Positions 21,773 to 32,024 of a DNA stretch of 64,000 nucleotides are shown here, piece by piece (the stretch's first letter is position 1; the number at the start of each line of letters is the position of its first letter). Source of the DNA: Boesenbergia rotunda. Taxonomy: Eukaryota; Streptophyta; Magnoliopsida; Zingiberales; Zingiberaceae. The notes beneath the pieces are model-generated. The model was given only the letters and a program-made list of their open reading frames with translations, searched no databases and was not told where the DNA came from. Where the stretch lies: positions 62,001-126,000 of the forward strand of contig JAGFNQ010001117.1 of the NCBI GenBank assembly GCA_024364735.1. Direction: 5' to 3'. The translations under genes were made by a program, and so were the position numbers.

Positions 21773-24700
21773 GGGGTGCGTTTGGTTGAGGGTGCTTCTT
21801 GATAACCTTGGGCATGTGATTACCAGATAATCCCATAACCAAGGTTATAGGGAATAAGATATAACCTAATGTGTTTGGTTTAATCTTTGGTAATGGGACA
21901 AAAACTTATTTGGTTGAAGGTTTTAATATATAACCTAATATGCCAATTATTATATTACCCCTAATAAATATATCATTCCACTCATGCAAACTCTTCTTTT
22001 TCCAACAACTAACTTTGAAAAAAAATAATTTTATTTAATTTTGATTAAAAAATAAAAAATATTTTGAATTTAATATGGGAATTTGATTTCAACAAGTTTG
22101 TTTTTTTTATGCAAAGTATTAATCAAATTCTTCCAAATATTTCATTTGGGTTCGACGGTAGCTCATCATATATTAACCCGAACGTCACACCCATAACTAT
22201 TTATAAAAAAGAAAATAAAAAACGAATAGGCTATCATATGAGTTCATTCTACAATTCTATTATGGGATCCACTCGGTCAAGTCTTTAACACAATTAAAAT
22301 GACACAACTCTATTATTTTAATGTAAAATTAAATTAAAATTTGATAATTTATCCAAGTGATACCCTTTTCACTATTTCCCCTTAGCAGGTATGAGATTTC
22401 AAATCACGCTTGGAAAATCAATTACAAAACACCAAATTCTACAACTGCATCTTTACACAATTTGTAACGCCCATATATCAAGACTCCACCTCAAAAGGCA
22501 AAACAGCCATGAATGGAAAGCCCTAAACTGAAATGTTCGTAGAAAGATTCAGTTACAGCTATGATGCATTGTATCATTCAGCTAAGAACACTTCATCTCC
22601 AAGGGAAAACAGCTATCAACCAAACAGTGGAAAGCTTGCGTCAAGTATCGATGCTGCAGAAGGCAACCAAACAGTGAGATTTCATTTCCAACAGTGAAGT
22701 ATCGTTGCTGCGTGAAGTATCGTTGCTGCGTGATGTATCGTTGCTATGACCAACAATGAATAAATTGCTGCAAATGGAATGAGAAGGATTCTGCACATAA
22801 TAAATTAGAACTATCACTATACAGCCAGGAAAAGAGAACACGCACAAAATATAATAATAATAATAATAATAAAGCAATCATATGCTACAAACCCAAAGAA
22901 ACAAAAAAAAATCAGACTTTGAAATGAATGATGCTACAATTTTCCTCAGACAATCAAATCAGAAATGACTCATGTTTTCTATATCAATTATTCTATAAAA
23001 AGATTAGGTCAACCTTTGCTGATACTGATCTAGCTCAAGCAATCCGTATCAATATTGGTCAATCTTAATTACAATTGTTCTACACGTTACATAAGAGATC
23101 ATGTGCCTTATTACATTGTGTAAGTAGTTTATGGTGAACAAAAATCACATAGGTAGCCACTAGTCTATGAGTTTATGCAGTGGCATAGTGGCATAGTGTG
23201 CCATTTAGACGATGTTCCTCCTATAAAGGAAGGAAACAACTAGGCTAAGAATGAAAATATGAAAAACAAAATCACATTAAAAGATCATGAAATATTTTTC
23301 ATTCAATCATTTCCTTTGACAAGAGGAAAGAAGAAGAGAACATTTTTAGAATTTTATTCACCGACGATAAAACTAGATTTGAAAAGAAAAGATAAATAAA
23401 ATTTTAAGTCTGAATTCAACCATTTCCATAAAAACACAACTAACATATGACTCCCGTATGACTCCCAGCTTTAGCATCTATGGCACGTAGCATAGAGTAG
23501 TGGAGAATATAAAAAAAAAGAGACAAATATGGAATACATTGTGTAACTTAAATCCTATCTACACTCCATATTATAGCAGACCTATAAGGTTAAACAGATT
23601 AAAATATAGGCTGATTTATTTGGTGTACATAAGCTACTGGACTTCAACCAAAAACCTTATATCAATGGACACAGGTCAGATGAGCAACCACTCAAATTGC
23701 ACATCACAGATGAACAATTTGATCGTAGATCACATTTCGATAATTCAAATTACAATTCATATGTAAACAATAATATAACAGATCTTGACAAACAGCTCAA
23801 TTCACAAATCATAGATCAACAATTCACATTGTATCATAGATTGCAAACAATTACATGTAAATCAATGGACAAACCTCATGATTTTGTTTGACCTATGGAT
23901 TGAAATATGGATCAAAAGGTAATCAACACAATCAATACTTAGTTACTTACAAAGTCCAGCATATATCAAGACCACAGACAAAAGCACATCATTGACAATA
24001 AATTCTACAGTAATCAAACATTAAATTCAATGTCAGATGAGAGCATATAACATTTAAGTTCGATTTATTTAGCTTGATTTAATTTTATAAAAATGTGAAA
24101 TATGTCCTTGATTTTTGCTTTTTGATTTTGACAGATTAAATGAAGTCCCCTATGGCTGATAAGCACATCGCACAGCAACCAACCATCCCAAATCTGAAAC
24201 GCACCTCTCAATCAGATCCCACTCTCCCTTTCATTTGGACTGGAGACCATGAACACAAAGAATGAAGATCATGAACACAGTAAACAGTTTAACAGATCAT
24301 GAACACGGACAATGAAGATAACAAAAATATAAAGATTTACATGGAAACCAACCCCAAGTGAAGAAAACCACTTAAACATAGAACAAAGATTCTAGAGAAG
24401 GGAAGGAAAACCTGGAGGTGGGATGCGATCGTGCGCTGCTAGGATCTCGCCGCGAGGTGGGAAGAAAGCTTCGAATCGCCGCGAGGTGGGACGATGACCG
24501 CTAGGGTTTCCGCTGTGAATCGCTGGGACGATCGCCGCTGTGAATCACCGCTGTGAATCGCCGCTGGGCTGTGAATCACCGCTGTGAATCGCCGCTGGGC
24601 TGTGAATCGCCGCTGGGAGTGGGAGGCGAAGAGTCGGGTGGCGTGGAGTCGGGTGTTGGGTCGGTGAAAATATTATTTATTTGGCTATCATGTAATTTAA

Positions 24701-24962
24701 TGGATTGTGAAGGGTAATTATGTCATAAATAGGAAATAGTGAAGGTTAATTTTGGAAAGAAAATTAGCTTAACCCCGGAATTAAGAATAACCAGGCTTTT
24801 CTTTGGTTTTCTGATTCCGGGCTATATAACCCTTTTTGCTGATGTGGCGGGTATAAATGATTACCTGGGAATTCTTCATTACTTAAACCAAACAAGGTTT
24901 TTATTGATAACCTTGGATGAATAACCAAGGTTATGAACGAACACCCTCAATCAAACGCATCC
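21773..24962. mobile_element. Inner Tourist/Harbinger-like element of the same family
   Basis: The ends GGGGTGCGTTTGGTTGAGGG and, inverted, GGATGCGTTTGATTGAGGG form a TIR of about 20 bp with few mismatches. It is preceded by TTA at 21770-21772. Subterminal ATAACCAAGGTTATAGG-like sequence is repeated at both sides. The interior (22.4-24.4 kb) is AT-rich without a transposase. It contains an 18-bp minisatellite (22695-22745, TGAAGTATCGTTGCTGCG) and a GC-rich tract near 24420-24660 with repeated GCTGTGAATCGCCGCTGG units. At 3.2 kb it is long for a MITE and is better seen as a large non-autonomous derivative. Confidence 0.7.
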
Positions 24963-24964
24963 TA

Positions 24965-25185
24965 GGGGGCGTTTGGTTTATTCCATTTTCATTTTTCAGA
25001 AAATCGTATTTTCTCGTTTTCTGGAAAATGACTTTATTTCATTCTCTAGTTTTCCAGAAAACGCTATGTTTTTTTTTGAAAAATAAAGCTGGAAAATGTA
25101 AATCAAACATGTTTTCCAGAAAACCGCATTTTCTACAGAAAATGAAAATGAAAAACAGACTGGAAAATACAAACCAAACGCATCC
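24965..25185. mobile_element. Tourist-like MITE of 221 bp
   Basis: The left end GGGGGCGTTTGGTTTATTCC and the inverted right end GGATGCGTTTGGTTTGTATT form a TIR. The interior is also self-complementary (TTTTCTGGAAAATG against ATTTTCTACAGAAAATG). TTA follows at 25186-25188 and TA (probably a worn TTA) precedes it, directly abutting the inner element. Size, TIRs and TTA target fit Tourist-type MITEs. Confidence 0.7.
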
Positions 25186-25356
25186 TTACTTTCCTAAGGT
25201 TTTTCGATTCCTGGTTGTATGCCCCTCTTGCTGACGTGTCGGGCATCGATCATTACTTGGGAATCGCTGATCATCTAAACCAAACAAGATTTTTATTGAT
25301 AACCTTAGATGGATAACTAAGATTATCAAGGATAATCCCAATTTAACGCACCCTTA

Positions 25357-25835
25357 AAATTAAGGGAGAATACCACAAGCTTGATGAAGAATCTCAAGAA
25401 CTACCGAGCCCCAAATTTCCTAAAAAATCTGGAGAATTGATCAATTAAAATTGAAAATGAATACCAGGTGCATACTCACAAGAATAATCATGTAAAATCG
25501 AATTACAGAAACACACACCAACAAAATAATTATTAACCTATAACAATTTGGAACAGATAGATGGAATTTATCTGAGCATGAAGTCAACGTTATCTTACTT
25601 GTAATTAACACAACAAAATAATATAATACATAAATCAAAATATTTCCATGACAATGCTTCCATATAGATAAAGCAAAGTATTTAAAAGAATACTGTTTCA
25701 AGGTATGACTTTAATTATGGGAGAGTTCATCCCTTCATTTATTTGACAACAAAGACGGTTAATATTGATGCCAAACAATTTAAATTTTGAACATGATATT
25801 GAATTTTGGATGATTGTTCTATTTTGTTTCCTATT
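25357..25835. other. AT-rich intergenic region, no gene seen
   Basis: AT-rich, with short frames lacking any domain. It ends at the target duplication of the SINE. Confidence 0.4.
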
Positions 25836-25849
25836 TATTTTGGCTTCAA

Positions 25850-26108
25850 AAAAAAAAAATTATGAATCAGGCAGCAGAGAAATTGAACTTGTGATGATCG
25901 GCCCGGCCCCACAGAAGTTTCCCACCGGTCACCAGGATAAATCGGGAAGCGCTCGCGGTGGCAATCTAGAAGTCCAGCGTCCCAGGATTCGCGCCCCATT
26001 TGGAGGAAAAATTCAAATTCCTGCAAAATGCACCATAGCTGGGGATCGAACCGTAGATGCCTGAGTTAACAACTAGGTACCTTACCGCTGCACCATAGCC
26101 CCGGGGGC
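25850..26108 (-). mobile_element. tRNA-derived SINE, poly(T)-tailed, copy 1
   Basis: On the minus strand the head reads GCCCCCGGGGCTATGGTGCA with an A-box-like GGTGCAGCGGTAAGG and a B-box GGTTCGATCCC (near 26050), spaced as in a tRNA gene, followed by a body with no tRNA structure and a terminal run of T (seen as poly(A) on the + strand at 25848-25859). Flanking TATTTTGGCTTCAA at 25836-25849 and 26109-26122 is a perfect 14-bp target duplication. Rice p-SINE1 is a known plant SINE with a T-rich tail; this family is not necessarily the same. The copy at 52851-53102 confirms a dispersed family. Confidence 0.9.
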
Positions 26109-26122
26109 TATTTTGGCTTCAA

Positions 26123-26550
26123 CAAGTAGCTTATGAAAGTAAATAATCTGTATAATAACTTTCGTTTATCTCTATTCCTTTTCAACCTATTATAACTTAA
26201 AAAGAAACAAGAAAGGTTAAATTCTCTATCTCGAAATTTGAGGAATGTGGAAATAGCCATGCATATTCAAATAGCATATAATGAACAAGTGAAATTTGAC
26301 CCCAAAAACATAGTATTTATCAATAACATAGATAAGAAAAAATTTCATGTCATCTCCTCACACAAATATCACTAATATTGATTAAATCATGTTAGTCTTT
26401 AGGCTTAATTGATAATTCAAAAAGTGATATGATCAAGAATATTAAGGAAGGAAATAAATGAATTGTGGACACATCGAAGGAACTAAAATGACTAATATTG
26501 ACTATCGTTTCTCAATTTCATATTAATACACCTAATGAGTTATGATAGAG
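26123..26550. other. AT-rich intergenic region, no gene seen
   Basis: No frame or element recognised. Confidence 0.4.
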
Positions 26551-26743
26551 AACGTGAATTTATAATGTAAAACTCAACGTGAATGATGTGATGTTTTTCA
26601 TGTAATGCCCGATTGTCGTTTAGACAGCGGTGGCAGCCTCCGACCACCGTCCTAAATCAAACTATACCTTGGAGGTACGATAAATCTATCGAGGATCACT
26701 ATAATTGAGTTTCAGGCTGAATTTTACATTACAAATTTACGTT
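26551..26743. mobile_element. Small foldback element (GACGGGTTCACCG family), copy 5
   Basis: The arms AACGTGAATTTATAATGTAA and, inverted, ACGTAAATTTGTAATGTAA bracket a reverse-oriented core (CCGATTGTCGTTTAGAC, CACCGTCCTAAATCAAACTA, ATAAATCTATCGAGGATCAC). The layout is the same as at 18.6 kb. There is no coding capacity. Confidence 0.65.
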
Positions 26744-28095
26744 ATGTATCATTTTTATACACCTAACAACGGGAAGCAAAAAAAAAAGAAGCATGTTTAA
26801 TCACGTAACAAAAAAATAATAAATTATACAACAGAAGAAGCGGTCAGATGGATGTCATTTTAATTTAAAAAGATTTAATCTTTGGCAATGCCAGAATCAA
26901 TTGGCAAATTAGAAGACCCAACCTTGTTTGCCTTGTAAATTAGGTCCATTAGCACTCTCGGTGTCACCCGACGGTGGGAGACAACATCGTTCTGGTGTTC
27001 GGCGGGGCTGCGACAGTGAGGCAGCTGCGATGAGGCTGTGAAGGTGAGGTGGCCACGGCGAGGTTGCTATGGCTTCGCCAGGCGTCAGCAACTTCGCTGT
27101 CGGGGAAAAGAGTCGAGTAAAGAGAAAAAGATTGAGGTTTAAATAAAATAAAATATGAACAGGTTCGACTTCAAACTTATTATTTCAACATTTAACAATT
27201 ATATTTTTTTTATGACTTATTACTTTATTGAATAAATAATATTATGGACTTAAATGACACTTAAAGTTGATATTTACTCCATCAATTTTTTAATCGAATT
27301 TGATTATCATATATTAGTTCATAGTTAGTAATTGCTAAAGTAATTAGTCTATTATTAAAATTTAATTTTACTTAGTTGAAATTCATTAATAGATCTAGAC
27401 ATATCCGATTTTACCCATTTAAAATCTTGTGAATTTTTGAGGTCGTAAGAAGTTCAACGATACGATCGTTGTTTATTTCGATCTCTTCGAGGAGTTACAA
27501 TGTTATGCTAGCTAACTTTTGGTTAGAAAGTGGTCTTGGTCTCAGAAAAATCAAGCCGACATTGGATCTAATCTGAATCGGATCAAGTTTAGAGGATCTG
27601 AACCATGCTAATGTAATTAAGCGGCGGTCTTAGAAATCATATTATAGTAGCTCTTAAATGTATGTAAAAATAAAGAGGGAGAAAGATGAGAGAAAAGAAT
27701 AGAAATATTGCATACAGAAGTATTACAGGCATAGAAGAGGGGAAAGAAAGAGAAAAAAAAATCCTATTTAACAGAATGGTAAAAATAAGAAAAAGATATA
27801 CTTTTGAGATTTTCAAATCTTAAAGTGTCTTTTAATCAATTTCGAATTCCTGTTTCACATCTGTTCACATGAATAAATAAATTGCATAAAATGAATATAT
27901 CTATCTATAAATTTAAAGAAAATCGATAAGTTTGAGACGCAAATGATTTAATTTATATATTTTTTTTGTTGATTTTTTAAATTAATTTTTAAAATCTTGA
28001 CAAAGTCGCATATGTTTTTGAAACGGTTGTATCGTAACCGTGCAGTGGATACATCAAAACCCCGATTGCCTCTCCGACTGGCGCGAGTGACGGCG
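26744..28095. other. Intergenic region and 5' flank of the PABN gene
   Basis: A short GC-rich patch at 26940-27110 has a Pro/Ser-rich frame on the minus strand but no recognisable domain. The rest is AT-rich. No TATA box is evident just upstream of 28096. Confidence 0.35.
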
Positions 28096-30624
28096 ATGGA
28101 CGACGACGAGCATGGGGTGTACGGCGGCGAGATTCCAGACGAGGTCGATATCGACGCCGACGCCGACGTCGACATGTCCCGCTCCGAGGAGGGCGCCGCC
28201 AAGGTAGTCGTCTCTGGCACTACCCCTTCCCTTGAGATTCCATCGAACCCTAACCGTACTCCTATAAATTTTGCATCAGTGGCGAGAAATGGAAGAGATG
28301 AGGAGGCGGCTGAAGGAGATGGAGGAGGAGGCCGCCGCTCTCCGCGAGATGCATGCAAAGTCGAGAAGGAAATGGGTGCAGTCCAAGGTCCGATCTCGCA
28401 CTCCTCTTTGCTCTCTTTCCTTGATTAGGCTGTTTGATGTGCCAAAATTCTCGTATAGAACTGAATAGAGGAATAAGGTTGATCCCAAATAGCTGGGACC
28501 ACTACTGGTTTTCGAAGATAACAATGGTGATGTCCAAATATATAGGTTTTAGTTATCAGATGTTTGATTGACGTCACAATGTTCCTTCTTAAATTTGTTG
28601 AAGCATATGCTTGCAATATCATGCCAGATCATGTTCTCAATTTATTTTTTTTTTATGCCTACGCTAAATAATGGATATAAGACGAATCATAGTAGCAACG
28701 AAAGCATAATGGAAACCTCTTTATAGTAGTGCTCGTACCTGTGATTCACTTCTACCTGATATATCTGAACATTGTATATTTCTAGATAGCATGGCAGTTA
28801 GGAAGTCATAATATTGCATTTTGGATTTTTTGGTTGGTTAAGTGTTAGTCAAGTTTTTCTTTCTAGGTTTAAGATTTTGTTTCTGTTTCTTCTTTTATTT
28901 TTCTTTTTCTGAGAAGCCTTGGACCAATTGTCTTCTGCATTATATAGAGCCTAGTGGGCCTGCAGCAAATCAATCAAGCAAAGAAGAGGCTGATTCCCGC
29001 TCGATATATGTTGGCAATGTGAGTTCTTCGGCTGTATTTGTTATATGATTGTGTTGGCAATGTGTTCTCTGTTGTCTAATTATTGCTATTGGTTTACTGT
29101 GGAGATCACATGATATTTGCATCTCATTTGATATTGTTGTCTTCTATATCTTGGATTGTACAACACTTTGTTTCTGAGTGGAACCTTGAGCCTTATTTAT
29201 CCATAATTCTATAGACTAATCCAATTAGTTAAATTCATAATGTTTATTTTTAAGGTTATTGAATATTTTTCCTATATCTACAAATGCTGTCATAGGGGCC
29301 TCTATTTAGATATACTAATTCAAACTGTAATGATGTTGCTGTGGATGTTATATTCTGGTATTATTTGCCATATTAATGCTTTGATTTACCTTCCCTCGTT
29401 TTTTGTTGGTGCCATATTACTTAAATGTGGTACATGTAAAGTGTGCCTACTATAATGTTCAAGTTCTCAAAACTGTGTTTGTGCTCATTAGAAGTTTGAT
29501 AATTTGTAGCAACATTGTTATGGTTTGGCTGGATTTAAGTGATACAGAGATTAAAATTTGGTATTATTGTCCTTGCACCAGACATCTTCAATCCGTCTTT
29601 TGGATGTTATAGTAGATCCATACAAAAGTTACGTCCTATAAGATTGTACAGAGTAACATTGAACTCCAATTACAGTTAGCTTGTTGTTGAAAAAATTACC
29701 AAAGAAAAAAAAGGAAAAAGATTATTTAAAACAAAGATATATTATATATATGATGCTCAAGTTGCTGAGGATTCTTGACTTGCCCCTTGTTAAAATTTTG
29801 TAATATATAGTTTATGCTAAGACTATCTTTTATGTTTGATACTTGTTCTGAATAGGACAGGGTTGTTGTGTTCTATTAGAGCATTTTGGTTTCTTATTCT
29901 TTAGCATCAACAATCACGCATTGTAACTATTTGTCAATGAGTGTTATGTTTTACGCACAGAATTCTTCTGAATCCTCCAACTGCAAGTGATTTAGTAGCA
30001 ACATCTTGAGTTGGGAAAGCCACTGTTAGATTGATACTCATGTTGATATATTGATTGAACCGCAGGTCGATTATGCTTGCACCCCTGAAGAGGTTCAACA
30101 GCATTTTCAGTCGTGTGGTACTATTAACCGAGTCACCATTCTCACTGACAGAAACGGTCAGCCAAAGGGTTTTGGTTATGTCGAATTTTTGGAAGTTGAG
30201 GCTGTCCAAGAAGCCTTTCGGTTGCATGAGTCTGAGCTTCATGGTCGTCCAATCAAGGTTTGTCTGTTTAATCTCAAGAATTTTTTCTTACCAGCACACT
30301 TTCAAATTCTTATTGACAGCAACGTTGGTTTTTCTAACAAGATGAATGCTTTGTTTCAGGTTGCTGCCAAGCGTACCAACGTTCCAGGGCTGAAGCAGTT
30401 CCGTTCTCCGCGACACAATCCCTACATGGCATATCCATATAGCAGGCCTTACATGCCACCTTTCTCTGCCTCCCCTTGTGGTTATGGGTTAGCTCCCCAT
30501 CCTTTTCCTACTAACCGTAGGTTCATTCAGTTTAGGTTCTGAAAGGACGATGACATGCTCTTTGATCCGATGCAGGAGGTCTCCGCGATACAGAAGGCCA
30601 ATGCGCTATAGGCCTTATTTCTAA
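28096..30624 (+). CDS. PABN: Nuclear poly(A)-binding protein (PABN/PABPN1 type), frameshift in coiled coil
   Basis: Exons are 28096-28203, 28280-28387, 28948-29018, 30066-30257, 30360-30487 and 30576-30624. PABPN1-type proteins bind poly(A) tails in the nucleus and stimulate poly(A) polymerase through the coiled coil. Visible parts are an acidic N-terminus (EHGVYGGEIPDEVDID), a coiled coil (EEMRRRLKEMEEEAAALREM), one RRM with RNP2 IYVGNV and RNP1 GFGYVEF, then KRTNVPGLKQFR and an Arg/Tyr tail ending RRPMRYRPYF. In exon 2 the coiled coil reads in one frame up to HAK, while the conserved VEKEMGAVQ that follows is in another; one nucleotide is missing near 28358-28361. With all introns removed the frame breaks. 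If the 76-bp first intron is retained the frame is open for 243 residues with the RRM intact but the coiled coil scrambled. A sequencing error is also possible. Confidence 0.9.
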
Positions 30625-31239
30625 CTACTAGATTGTTCGCTTCATTTCTAACTACTAGATTGTTTTCTTTCTAACTAGATTGTTATCTTCTTTTGGCATA
30701 CTGAATGTTCATCCCTTGCCAGCCAGTTCACTTACCGGCTTACAACTTTATGTTACTTCAATTATGGATTAGATCTACATATTAATGCTCGACAAAATTG
30801 TACAACGATCTACTTCAACATTTTATGCTCAGTGCTTAGTAGTTGATTTTCCCTTGTAATCTGATTTAGCCAATGTACTTGGTGCTGGCTTAAGTTTGTT
30901 CTTGCCACAGTAACAACCCCCCAAAATCGGTCGAGCCCTCCCAGTTTGACCAGTCCCATCAGTCAAGCCCTCCCTATTGGTAGGCTCTTAAGGCATACTC
31001 TCTCTCCCTGTTGGTCGAGCCCTCTCAGTTTGGTTGGTCTTGTTGGTCGAGCTCTCAAATAATCTCAGTCACCTCTTGCTTTCACTTGAGCCCTCTGCAG
31101 TCACCTCTCTTGCTATGGCTCGAGCTCTCCATCTCTAACGTTTGAGTCCTCCTTGTACAGATTATGTTTAAGAACTATAAAATATGCAATAAATTCAGCA
31201 ACTAATCCAACAAAAAAACTTCATATCTTATTCTTTCAG
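30625..31239 (+). other. 3' UTR and flank of the PABN gene
   Basis: Positions 30625-30900 are T-rich, with a short duplication (CTAACTACTAGATTGTT at 30621-30637 and 30648-30664), and fit a 3' UTR. 30930-31140 is a run of diverged units resembling GTCGAGCCCTCCC and looks like decayed repeat DNA. Confidence 0.4.
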
Positions 31240-31404
31240 ATAGCGAGACCTCAATGTCATAAACCTGCTAAAGTTCAGGACAAAGAGGATGATCAGAGCA
31301 CTCCAGTTCTTGATAGAAATGCTTACAGCAAGTTGCAGGGACTTCTTCAAAACCTAAAAGAGAGACAAAAACGTAAAAGTTCAAAGGCAGGCTCAATTGT
31401 TTAA
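31240..31404 (+). pseudogene. Orphan terminal-exon-like fragment, unassigned
   Basis: After a strong acceptor (TTATTCTTTCAG) an open frame of 54 residues runs to TAA at 31402. It contains KVQDKEDDQSTPVLDRN and LQGLLQNLKERQKRKSSK, a charged, helix-forming and Lys/Arg-rich tail that looks like real protein. I do not recognise the family and found no partner exon upstream. It sits between the convergent PABN and cyclin genes. It could be an alternative last exon, a captured gene fragment or chance. Confidence 0.3.
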
Positions 31405-32024
31405 GCTCTGCTTCTTGTTCATGTGATTCCACACTGCCATTACTCTTAAATTCAGATATGGCAAGAATACACAAGGTCTCATCTCTGACAATTACTTGCA
31501 AAGTTATGAATTCCCCTTTAGTGTGAAATCCTTGTGCCAAAGCTCTCTATTTCCATGGCAGCAGAGACAAGGAATTCATATAAGAAACACAAACCTCCTA
31601 CCACATGACAAGTCTATTTGGTCCCATGCATAGAACACAAGGGCGGGCCCTTTTTTTCCCAGTTTTCAATAAAGCCATTTCTCTTTGGTCCCTTTCATGC
31701 TCTTCCAAAGTGCCAAATTTTCTCTTTCATGTCTGAAAAGGCTCTTGTTCCACTCATACTAATAGCCAAAGGAATAGACTCCCTGTTACAGTATTGGTTT
31801 AGCACAGGGGACACATGCCATACAAAGATCTGCAAGCAAAGGAGCATTGCAGTGGTGTGGAGCCATCAATCATAATATTTAAACTTCTTTGAGTTTTCTG
31901 AAGTCACCTAAAATATGCTAAGCATTCATGTAAGGCAAGGCATATTCAAATTGATCTCAGAAAACTCATCAAATTGTAGAACACTAGAAAATAAAATGCT
32001 CAACTAAACTTGCCAATCTCTCTC

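Larger units (their letters stand above)
21297..25353. mobile_element. Outer Tourist/Harbinger-like TIR element
   Basis: The left end is GGGTGTGTTTAGTTCAAG after TTA (21294-21296). The right end, AACGCACCC, precedes TTA (25354-25356). Subterminal motifs on both sides are shared with the inner copy: AATCAAGGTTATGAGGAAT on the left and TTGATAACCTTAGATGGAT on the right. A 3-bp TTA target duplication and GGGTG...GTTTGG termini are typical of PIF/Harbinger-derived MITEs. A GC-rich tract at 21530-21655 lies inside. No transposase frame is present, so the element is non-autonomous. It is interrupted by the inner element and a MITE. Confidence 0.7.

Noticed and set aside
24527..24625. CRISPR-like spaced repeats
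   Set aside because: The units are contiguous minisatellite copies without unique spacers, in a plant nuclear context.
26036..26108. Possible tRNA gene on the minus strand (A and B boxes present)
   Set aside because: The body cannot form a full cloverleaf, it continues into a SINE body, and a target duplication flanks the whole unit.
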